Shown here in pieces: positions 1 to 7,923 of a stretch of DNA of 64,000 bases. Source of the DNA: Bacillota bacterium. GTDB taxonomy: Bacteria > Bacillota > Clostridia > Christensenellales > Aristaeellaceae. The notes under the pieces were generated by a model. That model saw only the letters and a list, made by a program, of their open reading frames with translations, was not told where the DNA came from and did no database searches. Both the position numbers and the translations under genes were made by a program. The stretch covers positions 124,001-188,000 of the forward strand of contig JAEZHM010000131.1 in NCBI GenBank assembly GCA_023416585.1. Reading direction: 5' to 3'. Position 1 is the stretch's first letter. Each line of letters starts with the position of its first letter.

Positions 1-213
1 GCTTCGCAACCCCATCTAGCTCAATCGTCGCACTGCTCACTGCTGTTCGCATTGCTTGTTTCGCCAGCCTCCTTCGTCTCGCTTCAACCGCCGCTGGCGG
101 CGCTTCGGCTGCGGAGCCCCGCCCAACCGGCAAAGCCGGTCGAGACGATTTCAAACGAGAGGACCGCGATCCCCTGGTTGCTCCCCTTTGGTTTTATAAC
201 AAGAGAAAATACA
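1..213. other. Gene-free edge segment rich in small hairpins
   Basis: No convincing gene is seen here. The segment is more GC-rich than what follows and holds small perfect inverted repeats, for example CGCCGC/GCGGCG at 89-102 and CCGG/CCGG around 127-139. An open frame at 52-234 has no ribosome binding site and a composition that reflects these repeats. It could be the tail of a feature lying outside the window; no tRNA cloverleaf could be drawn. Confidence 0.4.
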
Positions 214-246
214 AAAAGCGGCTTGTCATATTGACGAGCCGCTTTT
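214..246 (-). terminator. Intrinsic terminator for the Gfo/Idh/MocA gene
   Basis: A stem AAAAGCGGCT / AGCCGCTTTT (one internal irregularity) with a short loop lies about 25 bases beyond the stop of the minus-strand oxidoreductase gene. Read on the minus strand the stem ends in a T-run, which fits a Rho-independent terminator. Confidence 0.75.
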
Positions 247-270
247 AAGCACTTCATACCCAACTAAATC

Positions 271-1326
271 TTATATCCTGACTTCCACAGCCTGGCCTGT
301 CCGTTCGCTTTCGAAGGCGGCTTCCATGACCAGCATGACGCGCATTGCTTCCTCCGGCTTTACGAACAGCGGCTCTTTCCCTTCCAGCGAGGCAACATAG
401 TTGTGGTAGTATTGAATCCAGTCCGCGCTGACAACAGGAAGAGGCAGTTCTTCGCTGGTGAAGCTGGAGCGGGGCGCCATCGTTTTGGTGGGTCCAGCGG
501 AAGTGTATACGATTTCTTCTTCCCACTGGGTCTTCATGTCTTTGGCGCGGATGATCTTGCCTTCGGCGTCCCAGTTGTCCACGCAAAGGGAGCCGTTGCT
601 GCCACGCACATGCCACCGGCCCTGGCTGATAAAAGCGGCTGTGTCCACCTCCACCATGGCGACGGGGCCGTTTTCAAAATGCAAAGAAATGGTGAAGCCA
701 TCGTCCACTTCGTCAAAGATCAAGTGCTGCATCCGGGCAAAGACCTTCACTACGGGTTTTTGAATCATTTGCAGCAATTGGTCGATCATATGTACGCCCC
801 AGTCCAGCAGCATGCCGCCGCCGGCCACCTTGTGGGTGCGCCAGCCCTCGGGGATGCCCCTGGACCCAAGCACGTAAGATTTGATGAGGTATGGATCACC
901 GATCAGTCCATCCTCAATCGCACGGCGCACGGTGAGATAATCCTTATCCCAGCGCCTGTTTTGGTGAACGGAGAACTGCTTGCCTGTTTGGTGGGAAACC
1001 TCAATCACACGCTTGAGTTCTTCTGAATTCATGGTCACCGGCTTTTCGCTGATCACATGCTTGCCGGCCCGCATGGCGGCAATGGAATATTCCGCGTGAA
1101 AGTTGTTGGGCGTGGCTACCAGAACAATGTCGATTTCCGGGTCGCTTAAAAGCGCCTGGCTGCTTTCGTAGCCCTTGAGGCCCTTTCCTTCGCCGACCTT
1201 CACACGGGCAGGATTAATGTCATAAACGCCATAAGGTATAACTTTGGGGGCGCGCACGAGATTTTGATGGTGCCAGCCCGCCATCCCGCCGTACCCTATA
1301 AAGCCAAGTTTGTACTGCTTTTCCAT
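271..1326 (-). CDS. Gfo/Idh/MocA family oxidoreductase
   Basis: A predicted NAD(P)-dependent cytoplasmic sugar or inositol dehydrogenase of 351 residues, the usual length. The N-terminal Rossmann fold starts with a glycine motif GYGGMAG at residues 11-17, and the family's EKP motif, which carries the catalytic lysine, is at about 94-96; the C-terminal half is the typical alpha/beta substrate domain. The start was chosen at the ATG preceded by GGAGGGAGC five bases upstream; an upstream in-frame start would add 18 residues but has no ribosome binding site. It is divergent from an iron alcohol dehydrogenase, and a pair of direct repeats lies in the shared intergenic region. Its substrate cannot be told from sequence. 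Confidence 0.9.
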   Translation of the reverse strand: MEKQYKLGFIGYGGMAGWHHQNLVRAPKVIPYGVYDINPARVKVGEGKGLKGYESSQALLSDPEIDIVLVATPNNFHAEYSIAAMRAGKHVISEKPVTMNSEELKRVIEVSHQTGKQFSVHQNRRWDKDYLTVRRAIEDGLIGDPYLIKSYVLGSRGIPEGWRTHKVAGGGMLLDWGVHMIDQLLQMIQKPVVKVFARMQHLIFDEVDDGFTISLHFENGPVAMVEVDTAAFISQGRWHVRGSNGSLCVDNWDAEGKIIRAKDMKTQWEEEIVYTSAGPTKTMAPRSSFTSEELPLPVVSADWIQYYHNYVASLEGKEPLFVKPEEAMRVMLVMEAAFESERTGQAVEVRI

Positions 1327-1398
1327 AAGTGCTCCCTCCGATATTAATACATACTGTGCGCAGGTTATCACGGAAGACAAAATTCGTCAAGGGCTTCC

Positions 1399-1464
1399 TG
1401 TGCCAAAATGCAGGTAACTTTGTGCCAAAAACGGCTGTTATATCCTGTCTTATCATGGTACAAT
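1399..1464 (+). promoter_or_regulatory. Direct-repeat operator and promoter in the divergent region
   Basis: TGTGCCAAAA occurs twice, at 1399-1408 and 1421-1430, exactly 22 bases apart, so both copies lie on the same face of the helix. Just downstream is a -10-like TACAAT (1459-1464) with a poor -35 at the expected spacing (TGTTAT, 1436-1441). A weak -35 beside a direct repeat is the layout of an activator-dependent promoter, for example of the AraC type. The repeat also lies upstream of the minus-strand oxidoreductase gene. The regulator is not identified. Confidence 0.5.
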
Positions 1465-1513
1465 AACCTCATATGAGCCATATCTGGCGCCCAACTTGGA
1501 AGGAGTGTTATCA

Positions 1514-2695
1514 ATGCTTGCATTTACCCAATATACCCCCACGGAAATTCACTTTGGCAAAGACACGCATTTAAGCGTTGGCGGGATCATAAAAAAGCAC
1601 GGCGGCAATAGGGTTTTGATAGTTTATGGCGGCGGCAGTGTGGTGAAAAGCGGACTGCTGGATATAGTCGCGTCCCGGCTTGACAAGGAGAACATAGCCT
1701 ATCTGCCCTTTGGCGGCGCAAAGCCCAATCCCCTTCTGTCCCACGCAAGGGAAGGGGTGAAAACTGCCATTTCTTTTCAGGCGGATTTCATACTGGCGGT
1801 GGGCGGCGGCAGCGCCATCGATACGGCGAAGGCCATCGCTCATGGCGTGAAAAATCCTGATACCGATATCTGGCGCTACTGGAAAAGGGAACTGGAATTG
1901 GAAAAGTCTCTCCCCGTGGGGGTGATTTTGACCATTTCCGCCGCGGGCAGCGAGACCAGCAACAGCGCCGTGCTCACCAACGGCGAAACGGGGGAAAAGC
2001 GTGGCCTGTCCACTGATTTCAACCGTCCCTGCTTTGCCATAATGAACCCGGAGCTGACGTATACATTGCCCAAACACCAAATTGCCTGCGGCATTGCGGA
2101 TATCATGATGCATACCCTGGACAGGTACTTTACCCAGGTTAATGGCAATGAGCTTACGGATGAACTGGCTGAAGCGCTGCTCCGCGTGACCATCCGCAAC
2201 GGGCGTATCGCCATATCGAATCCGACTGATTATGGCGCTGCCAGCGAACTTATGTGGTCAGGAAGCCTGTCCCATAACGGGCTGACAGGGCTTGGCCGGG
2301 CGGGGGATTTCTCTGTGCACCAGCTGGGACATGAACTAAGCGGCCGTTTTGATGTGGCTCACGGGGCGAGTCTTACCACCGCATGGGGATCTTGGGCCAC
2401 CTATTGCTGCTCCGCCAATATAGGCCGTTTTGCCCGCTATGCCCGCAATGTGTGGGACGTACAGGAACAAAATGACGAAATTGCCGCGCGCTTGGGGATT
2501 GAAAAGACTGTGGAATACTTTGCGTCCATCTCCATGCCCACCTGCTTTACCGAACTGAGCATCGGCGTGCAGACCGAAGACGTGATCCGGGAACTAGCTT
2601 ATGCCTGTACTTTCTTTGGCAAGCGGATGGTGGGCAACTTCAAGCCACTGAACCAAGCGGATATTGAGAATATTTACAGGATGGCAAATAGGTGA
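1514..2695 (+). CDS. Iron-containing alcohol dehydrogenase (butanol dehydrogenase-like)
   Basis: A 393-residue group III alcohol dehydrogenase that would interconvert aldehydes or ketones and alcohols with NAD(P)H in the cytoplasm. The nucleotide-binding stretch GGGSAIDTAKAIA and the metal-ligand region HQLGHELSG...HGASL, with its spaced histidines, are both present, and length matches the family. The start was placed at the ATG after AAGGAG (1514) rather than six codons upstream. It is preceded by a direct-repeat promoter and followed by a strong hairpin. Sequence resembles BDH-type enzymes used in fermentative alcohol formation; the real substrate is not known. Confidence 0.9.
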   Translation: MLAFTQYTPTEIHFGKDTHLSVGGIIKKHGGNRVLIVYGGGSVVKSGLLDIVASRLDKENIAYLPFGGAKPNPLLSHAREGVKTAISFQADFILAVGGGSAIDTAKAIAHGVKNPDTDIWRYWKRELELEKSLPVGVILTISAAGSETSNSAVLTNGETGEKRGLSTDFNRPCFAIMNPELTYTLPKHQIACGIADIMMHTLDRYFTQVNGNELTDELAEALLRVTIRNGRIAISNPTDYGAASELMWSGSLSHNGLTGLGRAGDFSVHQLGHELSGRFDVAHGASLTTAWGSWATYCCSANIGRFARYARNVWDVQEQNDEIAARLGIEKTVEYFASISMPTCFTELSIGVQTEDVIRELAYACTFFGKRMVGNFKPLNQADIENIYRMANR

Positions 2696-2757
2696 TAAAT
2701 GATGTGCAAGTTCCCGATGTGGTAGAATATTAGAGCAAAAGTTTTTGAAGGATGGGT

Positions 2758-2795
2758 GCGGGAAGGAGACTTTTTTCAAAAAGTCTCCTTCCCGC
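2758..2795. terminator. Perfect 18-bp hairpin, bidirectional terminator
   Basis: A perfect 18-base inverted repeat (GCGGGAAGGAGACTTTTT, two-base loop) lies between two convergent genes. The internal A/T runs give U-tracts in both directions, so it can end transcription of the alcohol dehydrogenase and of the metallo-hydrolase on the other strand. Confidence 0.8.
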
Positions 2796-2804
2796 AATAT
2801 CCCC

Positions 2805-3497
2805 TCACTCCGCCTTTGCAAGTTCCACCGTTTCCCCATAGGCGATGGGCAGCAGGTTTTCAGGCTTAAAGGCATTTGGGTCAGCGTCGAAGTAGTGCAT
2901 GGGCGTATTGTGCTTGGCGCTCACCAGGGCTGCGCATTCCATGGCTTCGGCGGCATTCATGTTGTACTTGCCGTCGATGGGGAAGAAGGCGTAATCGATG
3001 TTCCGCTCCTTCAATAAGGCCATCTCTTTCAGCTTGGAGGTGTCGCCGGCATGGTAGACGGTGATGCCGTCAAAGGTGAGCACAAAGCCTGTGGAGTTTG
3101 TGATGCTGTGGTTATTGTTGGCGGCAGCGACCGGCTCGATCTTCACGCCCAAATGCTCAAAGGTGTTGTAGCTTAAGTCCTTCGCGTTGATGGTTTGCTT
3201 TGCCCTAAGCACCAGGCAGCCTTCATTTTGCTGGCACAAACCCACCTTGTTGTGGTCGGAATGCTCATGGCTGACCAGGATGATGTCGGCTTTTTCGCTG
3301 TAGTCGCCCTCGTAATAGGGGTCGATGTAGATCACGACGCCTTCCGCTGTCTTGATCTTCATGGAGGCATGGCCGATGAGGGTAAGGGTGGGAGCTTGCG
3401 TTTGGGCAGTTGTTTCGGCTGATGCCATGAACGGCATGATGAAAAGAGCGGCTGCCAATAGCATGATGAAGCAGCGCCTACGGGTGGAACGGTTCAT
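2805..3497 (-). CDS. Secreted metallo-beta-lactamase-fold hydrolase
   Basis: A 230-residue protein of the UlaG/UPF0173-like branch of the metallo-beta-lactamase superfamily. The zinc-binding signature is visible as HEHSDH, with further metal ligands expected in the NNHSIT and HAGDTS segments. Unlike most relatives it carries a signal peptide: basic start, hydrophobic run, then a likely type I cleavage after MASA (about residue 27), so it probably acts outside the membrane. The ATG at 3497 follows AAGGAGGGAG. It ends a five-gene minus-strand cluster that starts with a MoxR ATPase, 41 bases after a cytoplasmic paralogue. Substrate is unknown. Confidence 0.85.
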   Translation of the reverse strand: MNRSTRRRCFIMLLAAALFIMPFMASAETTAQTQAPTLTLIGHASMKIKTAEGVVIYIDPYYEGDYSEKADIILVSHEHSDHNKVGLCQQNEGCLVLRAKQTINAKDLSYNTFEHLGVKIEPVAAANNNHSITNSTGFVLTFDGITVYHAGDTSKLKEMALLKERNIDYAFFPIDGKYNMNAAEAMECAALVSAKHNTPMHYFDADPNAFKPENLLPIAYGETVELAKAE

Positions 3498-3538
3498 GAA
3501 TCTCCCTCCTTATTATTTTGCGTAGATAGCACAGTCGG

Positions 3539-4333
3539 TCAATCAAGTTGAGCAGCGCCTGTTTTATCAAGGCGCAAGGATTGCATGGGTTTCAAAAGGT
3601 GTGCTTGTGCCCCTAAAGTCCCCGCCGCACTTAGAATTTCTTCCGTAGTGCAGCCGTTGATAGCATACAGGTCGTGATGCATGGGGATAAACGGCACATG
3701 AAGCGCGGCAGCCAGGGAGGCCGCCTGGGCGCAGTCGATATTGCCGATGATGCCCTTGCTTGTGCGCATTTCATCGCCGCCGTTCACAGGGAGCAAAAGC
3801 AGGGTTAAGCTGGCTTCGCGAAGGCGCTTTAAAAGTCCATCATACAGGCTCATATCCCCGCCGAAGAATACCCTGACGTTTTCGTGTTCCAGGATATAGC
3901 TAAGCTCCCGGAAGCGGCCGGCTTCATCGGTGTGCAGCTGGGTATGGGCGCAGGGAATGGGAGTAACCTTCACGGAGCCTATGAAAAAGCTTTCCTCCGC
4001 CCGGGCATAGATGATGTTTGAAGCGCCCAAACGCTTAAGCTTTCCGCATTCGGGAGCAGGGACCGCTATTTTGCAGGATGCGTTCATAGAAAGATATGGC
4101 TTAAGCGTCCAAGGATCCAGGTGATCCTCATGGCTGTGGGAAATGAGGATGCCGTCTGGCTTAAGATGAAGCAAAGTTGTGGGCGGGGGATACAGCCGCT
4201 GCCAGGGCGTTTGTTCACTGGAGCAGGTTTTGTCTACATAATCGCTGAGGTATGGGTCCGTTGCGATACGCGTATCCCCAAAATCCAGCAAGGAACCGCA
4301 TTGACCAAGATACGTAATGGTAAGTCCGTTCAT
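3539..4333 (-). CDS. Metallo-beta-lactamase-fold hydrolase (UlaG-like)
   Basis: A 264-residue predicted cytoplasmic metallo-hydrolase. HSHEDH is the first metal motif; CAHTQLH and GGDMSLYD supply later ligands as in the L-ascorbate-6-phosphate lactonase (UlaG) branch. No signal peptide is seen. The start at 4333 follows AGGAG and lies 22 bases beyond the stop of the DUF4129 gene; a longer frame would begin inside that gene. The neighbours (MoxR, DUF58, DUF4129) suggest co-transcription, but a link with ascorbate use is not supported because no ula transporter genes are present. Confidence 0.82.
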   Translation of the reverse strand: MNGLTITYLGQCGSLLDFGDTRIATDPYLSDYVDKTCSSEQTPWQRLYPPPTTLLHLKPDGILISHSHEDHLDPWTLKPYLSMNASCKIAVPAPECGKLKRLGASNIIYARAEESFFIGSVKVTPIPCAHTQLHTDEAGRFRELSYILEHENVRVFFGGDMSLYDGLLKRLREASLTLLLLPVNGGDEMRTSKGIIGNIDCAQAASLAAALHVPFIPMHHDLYAINGCTTEEILSAAGTLGAQAHLLKPMQSLRLDKTGAAQLD

Positions 4334-4355
4334 ACTTGCTTCTCCTATCATTTCA

Positions 4356-5663
4356 CTATACACCGGTGCTTTTACGCATAGCATCCGCTTCTTCCGGGGA
4401 AATGGGGTGGTTACTGTACCGTGCCTGTTCGTACAGCGACGCTATTTGCTGCGCGCAATCTGACGGCAGGGATAGTTCGCCCCTTTGAAGCGCTTCCCTT
4501 GCGGTAAGGGTGGGCGTTGGATCTTTGAGCTTTTTTAGCAGCATGGCAAAAGCGCGGCGGACCTTGTCCCTGGGGGAAAGGCTTTCCCAGGAGGGCGGCC
4601 TTTTATGGCGCTGCGCAAACGATTCCCACTTTTCCTTGGCGGACCTTGCTACTTCACCAAAGTCAAGCAAGCTCTCCGTCTTGTCTGTGTACCCTTCGCC
4701 GATGGACCGGGTATAATCCCTGATCCTGTCAAGAAGCTTTTTCAAAAGCCTTTTTATCAGCTTGTAAAGATGATATAGGCCAAACAAAAGAAGCAGCACG
4801 GCCACGATGACCGCAAGCACCGTTATCACCTTTTCCAGGATCAGGGAAAACACGCTTGGCTCCGAAGCTCCGCCAAGCTCGCTAAGATCAGGCCCTTGCT
4901 GCGCGCCTTGGTTATTGACCTGCCCAAGGTCCGGCAAAAGTGTAATCAACCATATAATAAATGTGGCAAACGCCCTTTTCAAAAAGGCCCATACAGCCAG
5001 TACCGCGGTTTCAAAGCTCTTAAAGCCGGCTATGATGAGGGCGATCAATGCGAAAACGGTCAGGATGCGCCGGTTCTTTTGATAAAGCTTTGCGGGCGGG
5101 GATTGATCCGCGCCCGATGCGTCCAGCAAGGCGTAGCGGTTGAACGCGAACAGGCACAGGATCAGATATCCGGAAAAGAAAAGAGAAAGAAAAGATCCGG
5201 CGCCCTCAAAAACCGGAAGCCCCTTTACTGCCTGCCCGATCAGGTGAAGCAATATGCCCTGGGAAAGCTGCGAGGTGGACCACTCCAGATGAAGCGGCCT
5301 GTTGATGGCCGGCATGAAAAGAAGCATCATTACAAGGCAAGGGAGGAAGAGCAGTGTTGACCATGGATTCAAGGGAAACAGCACAAAGGCGCATAGCAAT
5401 GCCTGCAGGATCATTGCCAGCAAAAAGGCCAGCCTGCGCCGCTTTCCTGAAAAAAAGCCGGATGTGTACGTAAAAACAAGGGCCGCCAGCGGCAAAAGCA
5501 AGATGGCTATAAAGTTTGATGGCAGGAGGTATGCTCCCGGCAGCAAATAAAGAGGTGAAAAACCCAAGTATATATGAAGCGCTGCCAGGGCCTTGGCCGT
5601 GAGGAATTTTCCAGTAACAGGCTGCATAGCTGCTTTTTGTTTTGAATTTTCTTTACTTCTCAC
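4356..5663 (-). CDS. Membrane protein with C-terminal DUF4129 domain
   Basis: A 435-residue integral membrane protein. Several hydrophobic helices fill the first 190 residues, two more follow around 200-250 and 275-300, and a soluble basic C-terminus (about 330-435) ends with the YEQARYSNHPIS-type motif typical of DUF4129. Such proteins are regularly encoded beside MoxR and DUF58 genes, often with a transglutaminase domain, which is missing here. The start is GTG after AAAGGAGCGC and overlaps the DUF58 gene by 11 bases, showing translational coupling. Function is not established; the family setting suggests envelope-linked complex assembly. Confidence 0.8.
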   Translation of the reverse strand: MRSKENSKQKAAMQPVTGKFLTAKALAALHIYLGFSPLYLLPGAYLLPSNFIAILLLPLAALVFTYTSGFFSGKRRRLAFLLAMILQALLCAFVLFPLNPWSTLLFLPCLVMMLLFMPAINRPLHLEWSTSQLSQGILLHLIGQAVKGLPVFEGAGSFLSLFFSGYLILCLFAFNRYALLDASGADQSPPAKLYQKNRRILTVFALIALIIAGFKSFETAVLAVWAFLKRAFATFIIWLITLLPDLGQVNNQGAQQGPDLSELGGASEPSVFSLILEKVITVLAVIVAVLLLLFGLYHLYKLIKRLLKKLLDRIRDYTRSIGEGYTDKTESLLDFGEVARSAKEKWESFAQRHKRPPSWESLSPRDKVRRAFAMLLKKLKDPTPTLTAREALQRGELSLPSDCAQQIASLYEQARYSNHPISPEEADAMRKSTGV

Positions 5664-6771
5664 GACCTGCGCTCCTTTCCGCGGATGGATCGGCTTTGGG
5701 GGGCGCTTGTTTTTCGATAAGTTGCAGCGTTACGGTATTGCCCCTTAATCTTAATGTATTGATCTTCAACTGGATAAGCTCGCTGTCGTACACCGACAAA
5801 AGCAGCATATCCATGCCGGTAAAGGCGGCCAGCCGGTCCAGCAGTGACAAAAACGTGTGGGTTTTCGCAGCAGTAAGATGTGCCATGGCAGACAGTATCT
5901 CCGTCTCCCGCAAGGAATGGCGGGCCGGCGGCAATATGGCGGGCTCGGCCCCCTTGTCCAAAGGAATATTGGCGGCAAAGCCGGCTTCCATGCCATGGTT
6001 CAGCATATCCACACACAGGGTTGCGGCCAGGGAGATCATGTGCTCCACCGTCTGCTGTTCATACTCCATAAGGTCGGCCCACTGGTGCTCCGACATTTGG
6101 GCGTTGATGACCACAAGAAGCTTTACATCGGCGGTCTGATCATGCACCTTCACCTGCAGGGTGTTAAGGCGGGCCGTGGCGGGCCAGTGGATGTTCGATG
6201 GGTCATCCCCTGCGGCGTAGGGTCGGATACCGCTAACCCACACCGGATCGGATACGATCCAGCGCTTTACGAGCAGGTCCCCCTGCCAGCGGGAGGAGGG
6301 CAGGGAAAGCTCCTCCATATTCATAAGGCCTGGATACACCTCAATGGCGGCCCCAGTATCGGCCTGCATGACGGGGCTGGCAATGCCCATCAGGTCGCCG
6401 GCAGTGATGGCCACTGCGCCTGCCTGATAATAGCCCCGTTTTTTAAGTAGCACCGTATGGCGCCTGGTGATCTGGCTGTAAGGCTTTAAGTAAAATACGC
6501 TCTTGTGGTACTGGTCGCCGGTGATGTGCGTTTCTATATCCGTTTTAAATCGAAGGTTCGGGGAGATGCGGGATTCCGCCCGGAGCCATGGCACCGGCAG
6601 CAGCTTTCGGTTGCGAATCACCTCCACCATTTCCACCTCCTCGCCTTCAAAGGCGGCAAGGCGGGAAAAGCGGCGCTCATAGGTGATTCTTTTCAGCGCA
6701 AACCGGCGCATGACAAGGCCCTGCGCAATCAGCAGCGTTGACAGCGCCACCAGCAGCATTACGGCGTTCAT
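5653..6771 (-). CDS. DUF58 domain-containing protein
   Basis: A 372-residue protein with an N-terminal membrane helix (residues 1-22) and the DUF58 signature around residues 190-215, here GDDPSNIHWPATAR. DUF58 proteins have a VWA-like fold and are thought to work with MoxR ATPases as chaperone partners. The first base of its start codon region overlaps the MoxR stop codon (ATG/TGA sharing one base), and GAGGAGCG lies upstream, so the pair is translated together. It precedes the DUF4129 gene. The role in this organism is unknown. Confidence 0.85.
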   Translation of the reverse strand: MNAVMLLVALSTLLIAQGLVMRRFALKRITYERRFSRLAAFEGEEVEMVEVIRNRKLLPVPWLRAESRISPNLRFKTDIETHITGDQYHKSVFYLKPYSQITRRHTVLLKKRGYYQAGAVAITAGDLMGIASPVMQADTGAAIEVYPGLMNMEELSLPSSRWQGDLLVKRWIVSDPVWVSGIRPYAAGDDPSNIHWPATARLNTLQVKVHDQTADVKLLVVINAQMSEHQWADLMEYEQQTVEHMISLAATLCVDMLNHGMEAGFAANIPLDKGAEPAILPPARHSLRETEILSAMAHLTAAKTHTFLSLLDRLAAFTGMDMLLLSVYDSELIQLKINTLRLRGNTVTLQLIEKQAPPKADPSAERSAGREK

Positions 6772-7721
6772 CAGGCGCGCTCCTCTGTGGGCACGGGCAC
6801 GGCCTTCAATGTATCCTGGATCAAGGCTTGGGCAACGCCTGTTTTTCCGTACATGCCCCGCACAATGACACGGTGCGCAAGAACCGGGACGGCCAGGGCC
6901 TTTACGTCATCGGGGATCACATAATCCCGGCTACGGATCAAGGCCAGTGCCTGGGCGGCACGCATGAGTGCCAGCATGCCCCTGGGGCTGACGCCAAGCT
7001 GAACCTGCTCGAATTTGCGGGTCTGCTCGCAGAGTGCCGCGATGTAGCTGACCACCGGCTGGGACACTGTAACGGTGGATAGGGCAGCCTGGGCGCTTAG
7101 CAGCTCCTCCCTTGCGGCTACGGGCTCCAAATGGGCGATGGGGTCGTCGCTTAGAAAACGGTTCAGGATGGCGATGGATTCCAGGTTGGTGGGATAGCCC
7201 ATGTTCAGCCGCATCAAAAAGCGGTCCAGCTGTGCCTCCGGCAGCGCGAAGGTGCCCTGTATTTCCACCGGGTTTTGCGTGGCGATCACCAGAAACGGCG
7301 CCGCAAGCATGTGGGTCACGCCGCTCTCGGTCACCTGCCGCTCCTCCATGCACTCCAGCAGTGCCGACTGGGTGCGCGGCGTGGCACGATTGATTTCATC
7401 TGCCAGCAGAATGTTGGTGAACACCGGGCCAGCCTTAAACTCGAAGGTACCGGCTGCGGGCATGAAAATACTGACGCCGGTTATGTCGGAAGGCATCAGA
7501 TCAGGGGTGAACTGTATGCGGGAAAAGTTACAGGAGATGGATTTTGCCAAGCTCCTGGCCATCACCGTTTTTCCGGTTCCGGGCACATCCTCCAAGAGAA
7601 CATGGCCTTTGGCGATCAGCGAGGCCAGCATCAGGTCGATGACTTCCTCTTTCCCGATGATGACCTTCGATATGTTATCCCGGACCTTGCCTGCAAACGC
7701 GGCAGCTTCTTGTACGCGCAT
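6771..7721 (-). CDS. MoxR family AAA+ ATPase
   Basis: A 316-residue cytoplasmic AAA+ ATPase. The Walker A motif GTGKT is at about 48-52 and the Walker B region reads NILLADEINRA; the sensor stretch (TQNP) and the MoxR lid follow, and length is normal. The ATG at 7721 has AGGTGA six bases upstream; a GTG three codons earlier (7730) is possible but lacks spacing for a ribosome binding site. It is the first gene of a five-gene minus-strand cluster with DUF58, DUF4129 and two metallo-hydrolases. MoxR proteins generally insert cofactors or remodel partner proteins; the client here cannot be told. Confidence 0.9.
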   Translation of the reverse strand: MRVQEAAAFAGKVRDNISKVIIGKEEVIDLMLASLIAKGHVLLEDVPGTGKTVMARSLAKSISCNFSRIQFTPDLMPSDITGVSIFMPAAGTFEFKAGPVFTNILLADEINRATPRTQSALLECMEERQVTESGVTHMLAAPFLVIATQNPVEIQGTFALPEAQLDRFLMRLNMGYPTNLESIAILNRFLSDDPIAHLEPVAAREELLSAQAALSTVTVSQPVVSYIAALCEQTRKFEQVQLGVSPRGMLALMRAAQALALIRSRDYVIPDDVKALAVPVLAHRVIVRGMYGKTGVAQALIQDTLKAVPVPTEERA

Positions 7722-7773
7722 TTCATTCACCTGTCTTTTGAGAAGTATAGTCTATGTATTCCCTGTTTTCACC

Positions 7774-7782
7774 ATTATACCA
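7774..7782 (-). promoter_or_regulatory. Extended -10 promoter of the MoxR cluster
   Basis: On the minus strand TGGTATAAT is an extended -10 element located about 50 bases before the MoxR start. The -35 region is poor, as is common with extended -10 promoters. Confidence 0.5.
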
Positions 7783-7859
7783 TACGTTTACAATAAAATA
7801 CCGCAGGAAGGCGGTAAATTGAGAGAGGGAATGATACGTTCTTGTTCCTTGAACCAATA

Positions 7860-7871
7860 TATGGTACCATA
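7860..7871. promoter_or_regulatory. Palindrome upstream of the pentulose kinase gene
   Basis: TATGGTACCATA is a perfect 12-base palindrome 52 bases before the kinase start. Its position in the 5' region makes it a candidate operator, but no matching regulator is adjacent, and it could be chance. Confidence 0.25.
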
Positions 7872-7923
7872 CAGTGGACATCTACACAGAGAACATATGG
7901 CTCAGGCGAAGGGGCGCTTTTTT

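Noticed and set aside
1..213. tRNA or other RNA gene in the GC-rich left edge
   Set aside because: No cloverleaf or known RNA motif could be drawn; only short hairpins are present.
7201..7923. Long N-terminal extension of the xylulokinase frame
   Set aside because: It is antisense to the MoxR gene and adds 241 residues before the family's normal start; the ATG at 7924 has a ribosome binding site.
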